Positions 12,088 to 24,531 of a stretch of DNA of 64,000 bases are shown here, piece after piece. Numbering within the stretch: the first letter of the stretch is position 1; every line of letters begins with the position of its first letter. A program made the translations under genes and the position numbers. A model generated the notes under the pieces. That model did no database searches. It worked only from the letters and a program-made list of their open reading frames with translations, and was not told the DNA's origin. This DNA is from Nilaparvata lugens. Taxonomy: Eukaryota > Arthropoda > Insecta > Hemiptera > Delphacidae. The stretch lies in contig NC_052517.1 in the NCBI RefSeq assembly GCF_014356525.2, forward strand, positions 1 to 64,000. The letters are read 5' to 3'.

Positions 12088-13117
12088 ATGTCTATGTGCG
12101 GAATTTGTCAACTGAGCGTGGTTCGAGCAGAAAAGGACAAGATTGGATGTAAAAAGTGTGCTAATTTTTTTCATGGAAAGTGTGTGAACCTAACAGCAAT
12201 GGAGATTGATTTGCTTAGTGATAGATCATGGATGTGTAGCACATGCACTGCAGAGTTCCGTTATCGCGTGGGTAGTGCCATGCTCGACTCTGGTTCGAAC
12301 AAATAATGGTAGTATGAAGAGTTCACCGACTATTGATGATGTTACTACTCAGCCGACTGTTGCCCAATTGGATCATATGTTGGCTGAGTTTAAAAAGGAT
12401 ATTATGAGAGTCAAAAACAAAACTATGAAGGACCTTTTAAAATCAGTGGTGAGTGTAAAAATAACTGACTAACTACAACGAGATTCTAGGTAGACAGGAT
12501 GAACTCATTAAAAAGCAAAATTAAATTATCCAGCAACTACAAAAAGAAAACGAACTTTTGAAAAATGAATTTGCAGAGCTTGATGCTCGTGTTGAGGACC
12601 AGGAACAATATTCAAGGCATAACACTATTGAAGTTTTCGGCATTCCGGAGTCTCAGGGGAAAATGCAGAGAATTTGGTTTTGGATGTTTGTAAGAGCTGG
12701 GAGTCAAAATCACTGCTGAAGCAGTCAGCGTTGCGCATCGCTTGAAAAATTTGGCAACCAGAGGTCGGCGGGCATTATCGTGAAGTTTTACGAAGGAAGG
12801 ATGCGGACGAACTTCTTTAGAAGCGCAAGGAAAGCGTAATCTGACAGCACAAGATGTGGGGTTTCCTGCGATAGGAGTCCCATCTTCATAGACCAATCAC
12901 TGGCACCAGGTAGGCGTAGATTGTTCACAGCAGCGAGAGAAAGAATCAGAACACAGGAAAATCTTCGATATGTCTGGATTGATCGGTCGGAGTATTGAAT
13001 GAGAGCAACCGAAAACAGTAGAGTGATCCCATAAGAACGCAACAAGATTGACTGCATTTGTGTCTGATTTACAAAACAACAAGATTTGAGAAGGTCAATT
13101 GATTCAATCGTTTCCAA
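12088..13117 (+). pseudogene. LINE ORF1 remnant with PHD-type zinc finger and coiled coil
   Basis: An ATG at 12088 opens a 72-residue frame with the pattern C-x2-C...C-x2-C-x4-H-x2-C...W-x-C-x2-C (MCGICQLS, CKKCANFFHGKC, WMCSTCTAEF). This is a PHD-like cross-brace finger of the kind found at the N-terminus of ORF1 in some CR1/Jockey-group LINEs. Downstream, in other frames, a coiled-coil stretch (LLKNEFAELDARVEDQEQ) leads into YSRHNTIEVFGIPES and a HRL-containing block, the usual nucleic-acid-binding core of LINE ORF1. Frameshifts near 12306, 12470 and 12700 break the protein. Confidence 0.72.
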
Positions 13118-13989
13118 TTTGGAGCTGATGATTGAGTGATTTAATTTTTATTATTCTAATATCATACTAAATGAACATGAATGTTGATTTTCATTTATTA
13201 GTGTGGAGGGTGTTGATTGTTGGAATATTGATTGGAATTGAACATAGTTTTAATCAGATATTGATTTACATTGTGTTAGGATATTTTTTTATGCGGTACG
13301 ACCACTCACATTGTCACATTGTCTGGTAGAGAATATTTCGTTGTAGAGCCGAATTGAATGATTTCCTCTCAACTGTGATACTATACTGGTGAAAGTTGAG
13401 TAGAACGCTTTATCTGTAAGGAGTTTTTACGATAGTACAGTTGAATATAATTCTATAATGATAATGGGAACACAATAATATCAAGAGCCTACTGTTTCAA
13501 GATTACGCTCACCTCTGATAATATTAGCTATTTGTACAGCACATCTTGATTGAAGTGCAGGATATTTATTCCACTTAACTGCTACTAGCTATATATCAGA
13601 AATACTCGTAGACCACTTTAATATTGTCTTGTTTTTTTAATTTTTTTCCAATTCTTTATGTATTAGGCCTATACTTCCAGACAAATCAAATCTTTCAGAC
13701 TGTCAGCTGGGGAATAATGATGGTAGCATAAACCTTGCTCATTTATTCTTTCCCCGTTTTTCTTGTAGATACTCAATAGAGAAAAACTATTTGTGATCAC
13801 AATCATAGTGGGGTTATGTAGGCAATAATTATATTAGTATTTGCTTACGAGTAGCATAGAGCAGCACGGATTAATAGCTCTGTTACCTACTTTTGTAAGT
13901 TTCATCCTTTAAATTTTTCTTTCAATATATTGCATTTGTGTTCATCACAACATTATTGGCAAATGCAAGACTTAGATGATGAGATGATT

Positions 13990-16640
13990 TGAATTTTAAT
14001 AATAAATTTGTAAATTTTCAAGACTGGAATGAATCAAAAACGTTTTTAAAACAGATAGATAATACTCTCAATGAATTTATCTGTATAAGCACTAATGTAA
14101 GATCACTAAGGAAACATGGGATACATTGAAATCGGTAAATAAATGAAGTGCTCTGTAACATTGATGTACTGGTATTAAGTGAAATCAATTTAAGAAAGGA
14201 AGAAGTTGATTCATATGGGATTCTGGATATTCTACTGTTTTTAAGTGTAGGCAGGTATGGTCGATGGGGGCGGAGGATTAGGTGTATTTTATAGAGATAA
14301 TTTTAAATAGAACATATAGATTATGATTTCGCATCCGCAGAATTATTATGTTTGAAAATCTATGGTGGTTTCATCTGTTTGGACCATGTAAATGTTAAAG
14401 TAAACAATGAAAATTCCTATATAGCCTTTTCTGGTTGAGAATAAAATATCGGATCATATGGACAGGGGTGAGTGAAAATAAGTTCAATTGAGTATCCACT
14501 TATAGATAACATAGAGAATGAATATAAAAATATTATTAGCACTAAAAAAGTAAATGAATTAATCAAAAAGAGAACTGGTGGCCAATACTAGTTTGAGAGA
14601 CCCGTCAGATATATATAATGTGGTACTTGAAAAATTTAACAACATCTATGATAAAGTACTATTAAGGTTAAAAATAAATAAAAAACAAGAACAGAATCCT
14701 TGGTTCATAACAGTATCAAGCAATTGGTTGAAAATAAAATCTCGCATGGCAAAGGTTGAAGAGAGTAGAAATAATGTGGATTAAGGAATCAATTTAAAAC
14801 ACTCAGAACGAACTGACAATAAGATTCGTATAGAAAAAAGAAATTATTACCATAAATTGTTTTCTAAGAATTTTAATAAACACAAAAAAACTTGGAAATT
14901 ATCAATCAATTTATCAATAAAAACGAAAACCAACAATAATAGATTCAATAAAGAGTGATTTTAAAGTGGTAGATGATAAAAGCATACAAGACTTGACAGA
15001 AAAATTTTAAAATAATTTCAAATCAGTAATTGAAGACATCAATGATGGGATGATAGGACAAAAATTTGATTTAGCACATAGTTTTAATTATGGAAATTAT
15101 ACAGTAGGAGAAAGATTAGTATGAATTTCAAAAGATGAACTTAGAATCACTCTATTGGGTCTTAATAACTAACAGAAAATCAGGACCAGGTCCAGACAGA
15201 TCAAACCACAAGATTTAATCAATAATGTATTTTACTTGAGATTGATATTGATACACTTAGTCACCAGAATTGTTGAGACTGAGTTATACCACCACTTATG
15301 AAGGTACCCATCTTAGACCAATCTCTTCAAAAAAGTTCAAAAAAATATGGGATGTTACAGGCCAGTGGTTCGGTTTCAGTTTTCATGAAGATTCTTGAGC
15401 ATTTCATAGGTGCACATTGCAACAACATCTAAACATACATAATAATAAATGAGAGTCAATTGGTTTTATCCCTGGAAAATCGACAATTGATTTATTGAGA
15501 ATATGACAGTGACATCAATAGATCTTTAAATGAAAATAATTTGTTATAGCTGTAGCAACCGGCCCTGACAAGAGCTTTCGACATTGTTAATTATGAAAGT
15601 ATGATCAGAAATAATAAGAATAGGTGTTGGAGGCAAACTACTAAGGTTATTCAGTAATTATTTCGGGAGAGAACTCTGCAAATTAGAATAGGTACCTACA
15701 TTAGTAGCAGTTATGAACATCATGCGGATTGATTCAGGGTGCATACTATCACCGATTTTATTCAATATTTATGTAAATAATTTCGCAAGCCTTAATTTAA
15801 AAGTAAAGTTGTGCAATATGCTGATGATAATATTTTATATAAATACATAAAGATTTAGGAGCAGGGTTAGGTTTAATGCAGAAAGATCTGGATTTGGCAA
15901 TTAAATATTTCTTTAATAATAGTTTTAAAATTAAATTCACAAAAGACTAAAGTAATAGTATTCAGAAATCAGAGACTTGATTTCAATGAGAATGAATTGT
16001 TAAGTTAATTTGTCATAAAGCAGAATGTCTAGATAATCCACACATGAACGGATGTGATTGTCAAAAACTTGATTTTTGTGACAGCTTAAAACATTTAGGA
16101 ATAATGTTTGATGATGATATGAGATCATCCCATAATAGATCACTTTTGAAAATAATGAGAGCTGCTCTTTATAAATGTTCAAGAATTAGCTATCACTTTC
16201 CCATTACCTACTAAAGAATGATCTACTACTCAATGGTGCAGAGCACTCTCTTCTACGGAATCACCATCCATTATTTAGCACCCAAATATATAAAACAGCC
16301 ACTGCATAGGGCCGTAGAAAGATTAAAAAACACTTTTTTATGGTGTTGAACGTCACTTGTTCGGAATTATGTCGGTGGAAGCTTTAGCCAGGTTCACAGA
16401 TTTTCACGTAACTACTATAAGAATGCATATAGAGAAATGAACGAAATAGATATACATTGAGACATAGGAATTATAGAACCCAGAGATATAATAATGCCTA
16501 TGGTAAAAGAGCTCCAGAATTCAGAATACCATTTCTGTTAAATTCATTGCCATTAGAGCTGACAATGTTACAGAGTAGGAATGAGATTCAAACAAAACTC
16601 AAAGTGCACTTCATAAAGATAAATCATTTTGATTAGTTTC
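13990..16640 (+). pseudogene. LINE ORF2 remnant (endonuclease and reverse transcriptase)
   Basis: Fragments in all three frames follow the LINE ORF2 order. An endonuclease start (TNVRSLRKH near 14095, IDVLVLSEINLRKEEVDSYG near 14165-14215) is followed by a linker (14578-14784). RT blocks come next: FIPGKSTIDLL near 15465-15500, CILSPILFNIYVNNFASL near 15740-15795, and QYADDNILY with YADD codons at 15817-15828. The C-terminal end has YNNAYGKRAPEFRIPFLLNS at about 16490-16550. Stops and shifts are dense, so this is an old copy. The stretch 13120-13990 between ORF1 and ORF2 is too decayed to read. Confidence 0.8.
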
Positions 16641-17054
16641 AGGAAATTAGTTGAGTTTTGTGTTTTTGTGTTTATTCCAGTTTATGAATTTTTATTGACT
16701 ATCTATTATGTTTTTGAGTTTAAAATAATTTCAGTTTTTCAATGAAGATATGTATAGTTTTATAAATATTTATGTCAGAGTGAGTAACATTAGGTAATAT
16801 CCCAGAGTGATTATCTTGTTAATTGTCGCTTACCAAGTAAAGTCTTTTTTATAAGTCTTATTTCGTTTAGTTAAGTTAATTTATGATGCAATGGACAAAA
16901 GAGAACAATCAGTTACAAAATGAAGAAATATAATCAGGTAATTAAGAAATATTATTTTGTTATTGATTGTTTTTATTGTATGTAAAGGATTATTTTCATA
17001 TATCCCTCAAATAGCTTACAGCTAGAGGGATATTATCGCACAATTGTAATACTC

Positions 17055-17080
17055 AAATAAATAAATAAAATAAATAAACT
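17055..17080 (+). other. A-rich tail of the LINE
   Basis: An (AAAT)n-type tail (AAATAAATAAATAAAATAAA) ends the LINE, just before the right inverted-repeat arm. This fixes the LINE's 3' end and its plus-strand orientation. Confidence 0.7.
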
Positions 17081-17100
17081 GTCAATCATTCAAGTGTAAC

Positions 17101-17175
17101 TTGAAAATGGCATCAATGTTGAAACATGTGATAAAATAATTCAAAAAAGGGTACTGAGATTTTTATTTCTATTTA
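17101..17175 (-). repeat. Inverted repeat, right arm, flanking a LINE
   Basis: Reverse complement of 11800-11882 with two small indels. The simplest reading is that the LINE landed inside an older palindromic element or between two inverted copies of a repeat. Confidence 0.8.
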
Positions 17176-17178
17176 AGA

Positions 17179-17320
17179 CTAGCCGTCAGGCTCGCTTCGC
17201 TTGCCATGTCCGTCTAGCCAAGGGGCTCCGCCCCCTGGACCCCCAACTGGATCGTCCAAAAATGAGATCAGCGGGCTCGCTTCGCTCGCCTGCATGTAGA
17301 CCTCAGTGGAACCTCTGTAC
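17179..17320 (-). mobile_element. Helitron-like 3' end
   Basis: Read on the minus strand the end is GGCAAGCGAAGCGAGCC followed by TGACGGCTAG and then T. This gives a short GC hairpin about ten bases before CTAG, with the expected T flank. A second GCGAGCGAAGCGAGCC block lies near 17275. I could not find the matching TC 5' end, so the full extent is unknown. Bases 17320-17677 hold nothing I recognise. Confidence 0.55.
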
Positions 17321-17677
17321 CGAATCTGAACATATGTCAATTTGATCTCGAAAAACACTTGTTACTTGAAGGATCTCAGGTTGAAAAATTGCTAATGGAC
17401 TGGTAAAAACATTGTGAGATCACAACATCACTTTTCCTGTGATAGCTAAAATAAACCCTACAAGGACCACTCACATTTAAAGGAATGCGAGAACCTATTA
17501 GATATGTGGACAGGATTAAACCTAGATGTAACAGAGCTAAGTGAAAATAAAGAATTGATGAACTAAATCAAGTCTATTGAATTCACCTATATTGACCGAA
17601 TGATGATAATTGGATGAAATAGAGAAACACTTTATTTATAATTGAATGAGTATATAATGCATGGAATTTAGTTTAAA

Positions 17678-17995
17678 GATACAGCCGCTTCTGAGCCAGC
17701 CTGTTAGATTATGATACTATCAAAGTAACATAAGTTGAAAGATATGCTGAGATGTCAGACCATCTGGGGTAACAGTCGCTACGGAGCCAGCTTGTTAGAT
17801 TATGATTACTATCAAGTAACATAAGTTGAAAGATATGCTGATGATGTCAGACATATAGGGAACACTGCTGTTGTAGCCAGCCTGTAAGGTTATGATTACT
17901 ATCAAAGTAACATAAAATACATTTACAATGAGTCAGATTATGCTGATGTTTCAGACCATATAAATAACCGCCCTATAAGAGCCAGGCCTGTTTAT
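17678..17995 (+). repeat. Tandem repeat, three copies, unit about 108 bases
   Basis: Three imperfect copies each run from GAGCCAGC(C/T)TGT through TTATGATTACTATCAAAGTA, ATAAGTTGAAAGATATGCTG and a TCAGAC block. A fourth GAGCCAGGCCTG start near 17980 is cut short. No open frame crosses the array. Confidence 0.75.
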
Positions 17996-18000
17996 GTTAA

Positions 18001-19384
18001 GCAACAATTTGAAAACATACAAAGTAGAAAACAATGTGTAACACATGAGAATAGTTGAGTGATAAATAACCTAGAAAATGCATGCTCTGGATTATCAGAC
18101 TGATATCAACTGCTACAGCTCCGGTGTATGCAGACAGTAGAGTGAGAGAAAGCATGGCCAGGTCAGGATGTGATCTACCAGATTTTCAGGAAGTTGTAGT
18201 CATCAAGGGTCCAGATGCTGCATATTACAGTTGAGGATGGTATAGACTGATCACCAGGAACGGATGGTACTTTTTGTCAAATTGCTGCTTCATGGCTATA
18301 GCTGAAGTGGGCTATCATTTTGAGCCATGGTGAATACATACGTCCAAGTTGCCGGTATCATAGAGGTTAGAATTTGGAAAGTCCCCATAATATTGATAGA
18401 AGAGGCTACCGTTTAGATCCAGAGAAAAGTTAAGTTTCATCAAATTTTTGATTTGAATAGATGTAGTATTACTTGGTTACCTTGATCACAAAAGTTAAAT
18501 GGTGATGGTCATTCATCATAAACTTAAAGTTGAATTAGTTTTAGTAACTTCACTTCACAGGACATTTCAAACATCTATAAAACTATTCACAATTAGTTTG
18601 TCTCAGATATACCAATTTTAGAATACATTGTAGGATAAATTTGAAGATAATAAAGTTGAAAGAGATCTGTACATTTTGGATCATTCCCGAACAAGAACAA
18701 AGAACAAAGTGGGGATTGGACACAAAAAAGTGGCAAACGGAAAGTATATAAAAATGTGCTCTGAAACCGGGGTTTACAAATCACAAGAAATAATCTAAAT
18801 TTTAGGGGAAGTTGAAATATTATTATATGCTTAATGAATGCAAAATCAAATGCTAAAATTGAATAGCAATATGATAGATAATGTAGTTCAAAATAATATG
18901 AATAAAAATGACTTCTAAATAATCCACAGTGCCTGGCCTGAAGGGAAATATTGTGCTGCAGTTGGCAAACTGTAGCATGGACAATTTGAATATGATGCGA
19001 GATGCAACAACTATATCGGCGTATCTTTGGCGAACAAAATTCTTCCACCTCAGCTAAACCTGTGTACTGAATTTTTTTAAATATATTTCCATCAATAATT
19101 GAAAAAGGTTAGGAAACGCTAATTTTGGCTAACTGGATAAATTGGTATTCAGGAGGTCCTGGATAAATGCATTTCAATCTTCAACTTGGTGCCAACCTAA
19201 CAAAGTCAACTCAACTTAATTCCAACCTGACAAATTTTTAATTAGTTACCAGAACAACTGTTTCGAAGAGGTACTCTCTCTAGATTATAGTTCTATATTA
19301 ACATATGGTATGGACATTTCAATTATAATTTAAGATATTAATAAGAAGAATATACATGCTAAAAGCACTTCAAACCCCTAAAAC
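18001..19384. other. AT-rich DNA, no gene seen
   Basis: A 151-codon minus-strand frame (19048-18593) is rich in Phe, Tyr, Leu and Cys with no domain pattern, as expected of AT-rich noncoding DNA. I did not call it. Confidence 0.5.
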
Positions 19385-19582
19385 CCACCCTAGAGTTAAA
19401 ATATCACCAAAAGATTTCTTAGTGCACCTCTGAAGGGCCAACTGAACATACCTACCAGCAAATTTGAACGTTTTTGGTCCAGTAGATTCTTAGCTCTGCG
19501 AGTGAGTGAGTGAATGAGTGAGTCATTCAGTGAGTGAGTGCCATTCTCTTATATATATATATATATTATATATATATAATAC

Positions 19583-19614
<32 letters not shown>

Positions 19615-19618
19615 GGTT
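19385..19618 (+). repeat. Retroelement-like 3' tail ending in (GAGT)n and (AT)n
   Basis: Contains CCAAAAGATTTCTTAGTG and TTTTGGTCCAGTAGATT, then a GAGT-rich tract at 19498-19540 and an interrupted (TA)n tract at 19549-19614. It shares its first part with 11285-11425. Confidence 0.5.
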
Positions 19619-19661
19619 TGAGTTCTATCACTTATTAGGTTAGCAACAAGTTGCGAACTTA

Positions 19662-19884
19662 TCTATACTATAATAAAGGAAAAACTGGCTCATACACATA
19701 CGGGATAGGAAATTATGTTTGACGCATCATCCTGTCTAAACTACTGGACTGATTAATTTGAAATTTTGCACATATATTCTTAATTAACAGAGGCCTATTT
19801 CAAACTCTTCAAGATTTCACTCGGTCAAGTTTTCAGTTCGTCAAGTTTTATAATAGAGCCTTGCGGAGCATGGGTTACCTGCAG
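19662..19884 (+). mobile_element. Short nonautonomous Helitron-like element
   Basis: Starts TCTATACTATAATAAAGG after an A and ends GAGCATGGGTTACCTGCAG before a T. It is homologous to 31353-31569, whose end is the canonical CTAG; here CTAG has become GCAG. About 220 bases, no coding capacity. Confidence 0.6.
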
Positions 19885-20320
19885 TCCCCATAAGCATCTT
19901 ATTGATTAGGTAAAGTTACAGAGCATTAATTCTTTGGAAATAGGATGTCAGGAGCTGCCGAAAACATAATAAAATCTCTTGATTTATTTTTGTTGTATAA
20001 ACATCTTAATGTAATACATTACTGTAATGAATGTGTTACACATTTTTCAACTAATTTCACTTTCAACCATAATTTCATCTTCAACTCCATCATTATTTCA
20101 TTCTCTTTTCTAGTCCTTGTTAAGAATACAATTTACAGTGCATGATCCTATAAATGAATGTTAAATAGAATGTATATTTTCCAAAAAGCAAACTTATACC
20201 GAAATTGAAAGAACCTATTGTATTATTCTAGTTTGTAAGTATAGTTTGTTGCTATCAGTTATAATATATTGTAGATACTTTAGTTCGGTTTTACTTTCTG
20301 ACGGTATGTTATGTTAATAT

Positions 20321-20580
20321 TAAGGTGCGTACAGACTTTGGTTCCGCTCCAAGACCGAACGTCACTCCAGCAGAGCGATTGATGATCGACCGGCGAGCAA
20401 CAATGGTTCGACCGGGGAACGCAAGAAGATCTACCATCTTCCGTAACGTTCATGATCGGTGCGAGTAGAGAGCGGAGGCGGAGCGATTGCTGTGCGATGG
20501 TGTTACGTGGGCGTTACGAGGGTACGAGGGAGAGCGTGCTCGTTGCGGGTTGGAAGCACGAGTATGTGTACGCGCTTAAG
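20321..20580 (+). mobile_element. GC-rich TIR element (MITE-like), copy A
   Basis: Begins TAAGGTGCGTACAGAC and ends TGTGTACGCGCTTAA, imperfect inverted ends. The interior carries CCGAACGTCACTCCAGCAGA and GATTGATGATCGACCGG. About 260 bases with no coding capacity; GC content is far above the surroundings. Confidence 0.75.
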
Positions 20581-20824
20581 ATTCCAGGGTTATATAATTT
20601 CATATAAATATTCATCTGTTTTGTTCATGCTTTCGGTTGTTCAGCATCCTCTCAGCTGTTCTTGAGCATTGTGTGTGTTATTGATGAAGAATGCTGTTTG
20701 TTCATTCTGAACAAATCGTGTTAAAAAATGTGAATAATATAGAACATTATATTTTTAGATCAGTTTTATTGATATAAAAGTTGTTTCTTGACAATACAAT
20801 CAGTAAAAGCCGACAATAACATCC

Positions 20825-21077
20825 TAAGGTGCGTACAGACTTTTGTTCCGCTCCAAGACCGAACGTCACTCCAGCAGAGCGATTGATGATCGACCGGCGA
20901 GCAACAATGGTTCGACCGGGGAACGCGAGAAGATCTACCATCTTCTGTAACATTCATGATCGGTGCGAGTAGAGAGCGGAGGCGGAGCAATTGCTGTGCG
21001 ATGGTGGTACGTGGGCGGTACGGGTGGAGGAGCGTGCCGGTGCAGGTTGGAAGCACGAGTATGTGTATGCAGCTTAA
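20825..21077 (+). mobile_element. GC-rich TIR element (MITE-like), copy B
   Basis: A near-identical copy of 20321-20580 in the same orientation, starting TAAGGTGCGTACAGAC and ending GTGTATGCAGCTTAA. Only about 245 bases separate the two copies, so they may reflect a local duplication. Confidence 0.75.
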
Positions 21078-21239
21078 AATTTATGTTGGTTCATTCATTA
21101 TAGTGTAATTCACAACAAATCTCCAGCATTAAGGCTGTGCAAAGACGAAAAATAAACTTTCTACTGGTCATATTTTTCAAAGTTTTTTTGATTTGTATAT
21201 TATCAAGCTATCAAAAATGAGAACTTTTTCTCAGGAAAA

Positions 21240-21730
21240 CATTTTTCCAATCATTACTTTTGAGATAAGAGCGCCTAAAGTTTAAATTTTTGGGACAGAA
21301 CATTTCAAATTCGTAAGAATAAATCAAAAGCTGCGTTTTACCACCAGAGTTATTAACAAAATGTTAATAACTTATTCCTTATAGATTCTAATAGATGAAC
21401 AGAACTTGACAACACATATGTTCATGATGTGTATGATAAGTTATGTTCAATCTAATAGAATCTATAAAGATTAAGTTATTAACATTTTGTTAATAACTTT
21501 GGTGTGAACCCAGATTTAGAGGATGTATTCTTTAATAACTTTTAGTTGAGTTTTTTTTTGTAAATTGAATAACTTTTTCAAAAATGGATATTTTCAGAAA
21601 ATGTGTGTTTTATTCAATCAACAATACAATGAAGAATTTATCATTCAAATCTCATGGCTTTTCTCTTACCGAATTTGAAATGTTCTGTCCCAAAAATTTA
21701 AACTTTAGGCGCTCATATCTCAAAAATCTG
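21240..21730. repeat. Nested palindromic element: outer arms around an inner MITE
   Basis: Outer arms pair CGCCTAAAGTTTAAATTTTT and GGGACAGAACATTTCAAATT (about 21260-21320) with their complement at 21665-21725. Inside, at 21329-21520, a second palindrome has arms of about 70 bases containing AGTTATTAACAAAATGTTAA and TATAGATTCTA. The inner element recurs at 25818-26012. Confidence 0.7.
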
Positions 21731-21748
21731 GTGTGACACACTCACACA

Positions 21749-22957
21749 ACTTTCCTTGCCGTAATGGATATTGATCACCTGACGCTAGTGTTAGTAAGTT
21801 ACATTGACCTGTTGCTATGTCTTCTCAAAAATTAATAAATAATTTATCAATTTAAAATGTCTAGAAAAAATCCTAAATGAACATAGAGCTTTCTGTCCTA
21901 TTGTACCATGACGTGTTGTCCCGGAATGTGAGTGTGAGCGCTGTTATCAGGTCTGGCTGCAACTGTCAACAACGTTGATGGAAAGATATATTTTTAAGAT
22001 GTTCGATTGTTTTTGAACAGGTAGTATTATAGTCCACTAGACAGCTGATTTATGATGAATAATTCTAAAGCCTGATTTTCACGGTAATATTGGCGTTCAA
22101 AGGATTCTCCTTTTCCTTTTGTATTATCCTTATAATGCAAATTTCAAAAAAACCGTATGTACCTATATGTCGACGCGAAATTCAAAAAGGAAGATACCTG
22201 TCAAATTTCATGAAAATCTATTGCTGCATTTCGCTGTACATGCAGAACATAAAAATATAAACATAAAGAGAATGCAAAACCGTCGACTTGAATCTTAGAC
22301 CTCACTTCGCTTGGTCAACAAAGATCGAGCCCGCTGGTGACAGGACAATACGCTGGAGACACACGAGGTCTGCTATCTCTTCATAGTGGATGGCTTTAAT
22401 AGAATCCAAAAGTTATACAGTTTGCAATTGAATAATCACATTTTCACGAATTTCAAGCGAATTTTCAATTTCAGGTGAAAATTTTACTGAACATTAATAA
22501 AGAGATTTTCATGCTCAATCGTTTCCACTTGAAATTTTTTCTTTAAATTGTATCTGAAGCCTGATAATTGGAAATCTAAAATCAAACTGCATGGGTGGAG
22601 CTCCTGAAATTTTTACAGATATGGGACTTATGGCAGGTGGTGGAGCTTATCAATAACAATTTAGGGTATAAATTTGATCAAAATCATTGGAACCGTTTAC
22701 TAGAAAATCGCGAAAAAAACTGTTTTTGACAACATTTTCGACATTTTAGCTGCCATCTTGAATCGCATTTGATCGAAATTGTTCGTGTCGGATCCTTATA
22801 GTGTAAGGACTTGAGTTTCAAATTTCAAGTCATTCCATGAGATGAGATATCGTGTACACAGACCACATACACTCATACACTCATACACACACACAACACA
22901 CACACACACACCACACACCCACAACAACACACACACACACACACACAACAACACACA

Positions 22958-22988
<31 letters not shown>

Positions 22989-23224
22989 CCACACACACAC
23001 ACACACACACACCCACACCACACACACACACCACACACACACACACACCCACCACACACACCACACAACCACACACACCACACACCCACATACAGACCAA
23101 TACCCAAAAACCACTTCTCTGGACTCAGAGGACCTTGAAACGTATAGATATATGGAAATTGGGGTACCTTATTTTTTTCGGAAAGCAATACTTTCCTTAC
23201 CTATGGTAATTGGGCAAGGAAAGT
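21749..23224 (+). mobile_element. Nonautonomous TIR element carrying (CA)n, copy 1
   Basis: Starts ACTTTCCTTGCC and ends GGGCAAGGAAAGT. It shares long blocks with 28227-29129: CTGGTGACAGGACAATA, GGAGCTCCTGAAATTTT and GTCGGATCCTTATAGTGTAA. An insertion of about 0.5 kb at roughly 21800-22310 carries another repeat also seen near 32000 and 49050. An interrupted (CA)n tract occupies about 22860-23090. No protein is encoded; the apparent His-Thr and Cys-Val frames are translations of the microsatellite. Confidence 0.7.
22858..23092 (+). repeat. Interrupted (CA)n microsatellite
   Basis: About 235 bases of CA repeat broken by extra C and AA units (CACC, CAACA). Confidence 0.95.
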
Positions 23225-23685
23225 AAAAATTGACATGTAGCAGAGAAGAAACATCTCCTTTGACGTTTTCCTTAAATTTTACATAGTACTTTCATGCTAT
23301 ATAGGTGAAAAATAGGCTTAAAACTGCTATGTAGCTCGGCTATATAGCAGAACTCTAGTGTCACTTTTCGAACTTGTAGCAGAGCTATAATTATAGTGCT
23401 ACATAGTGCAAACCTAGCTTTGGAAGTGTTCTTACTTTCGCCAGGAAGGAAAATATGTGAATACTCCCATGAATATTGTCTTCTTTCGTCAGGCCACTCT
23501 AAACCGATCTCCTGGTGACAAATGATTTTGTCGGAGAAGGCTTAGTTGTTTGAATTGTGCTAGACCCTGAGATCTGCGGATTTTTATCTGATCAATAATG
23601 TGATCCTAATTCTAGTGGTTTGAGGGTCCTTGGAATTAAAAACATAGATAGGCGGTTGACTGACTGCTCTTATAATAATCAGAAT

Positions 23686-23785
23686 NNNNNNNNNNNNNNN
23701 NNNNNNNNNNNNNNNNNNNNNNNNNNNNNNNNNNNNNNNNNNNNNNNNNNNNNNNNNNNNNNNNNNNNNNNNNNNNNNNNNNNNN
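23686..23785. other. Assembly gap (100 N)
   Basis: Exactly 100 Ns, the conventional size for a gap of unknown length. Features that appear to cross it should not be trusted. Confidence 1.
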
Positions 23786-23935
23786 CATTCCCAAGATATT
23801 CACATTATTAATCAATACTATTCAAAGCAGAAAGAGAAAATAAAATTATGAGAACTGCTTAGTATCTCATGAAAAAATGTGATTTCAAGGTGGGTGTGAT
23901 TGGGGATCCTACTAAAATTGAAAATACCACTTCAA

Positions 23936-24313
23936 TATGACTTCAAAAACCTGGTCCGCCATCTTGGATCCGTCATTTTGAAAGCAACTTCCTTAATAGG
24001 AAGGTAGTCATGCGATACAGAATTTCAAGGCAAAATGAATGGCGATACCGTACATCGATATCTCGAACCATTTGGAAGATATTCACAATATAAATCAATA
24101 CCATGCAAATCAGAAATGAAATAGATAAGTGGGATTGATTGATGATGTGAATATTCATAACGGTTTGAGATATCGATGTGCAGTTTTCGTCATTCATTTT
24201 GTCTTGGAATTTTGTATTGAAATCATGTATCGCATGACCATCTTCCCTATAAAAAAATAATGTTCCATTCAAAATGGCGGATCCAAGATGGCGGACCAGA
24301 TTTTTGAAGTCAT
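23936..24313. repeat. Foldback element containing GCCATCTTGGATCC
   Basis: Arms of about 190 bases pair ATGACTTCAAAAACCTGGTC (left end) with its near-complement at the right end. GTCATGCGATAC and CATCGATATCTC are also matched in both arms. The left arm also has a partial direct copy at 23786-23850, directly after the assembly gap. Confidence 0.75.
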
Positions 24314-24314
24314 A

Positions 24315-24531
24315 GTGCTCCATATAACCTACTAACTATTTTGCGTTGCCATGTTGCAAATCTGCAGTACAGGAAAATTTTTTCCCGCACTAGAGTGGAA
24401 AAGTGATTCTTTGCGTTCTGTAATCAGTGCAGCAATGGCCACTTTTCAACTTAACTGTAGGAAAAAATTTTTCCTGCACTCCAGATTTGCAACATGGCAA
24501 TGCAAAATAGTGAGTAGGTTATATGGAGCAC
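24315..24531. repeat. Palindromic MITE-like element
   Basis: Ends GTGCTCCATATAACCTACT and its complement; arms of about 80 bases include GCCATGTTGCAAATCTG and an A-rich CAGGAAAA block. It begins where the preceding foldback ends, so the two are adjacent or nested. A 144-codon frame starting here is an accident of the palindrome. Confidence 0.7.

Noticed and set aside
18593..19048. 151-codon minus-strand frame
   Set aside because: Aromatic and cysteine-rich composition typical of AT-rich noncoding DNA; no domain or homologous copy.
22796..23226. Several long frames rich in His/Thr or Cys/Val
   Set aside because: They are translations of the (CA)n tract on both strands.
23620..23811. Frames running through the assembly gaps (also 53592-53877)
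   Set aside because: They contain 33-34 unknown residues and exist only because Ns do not encode stops.
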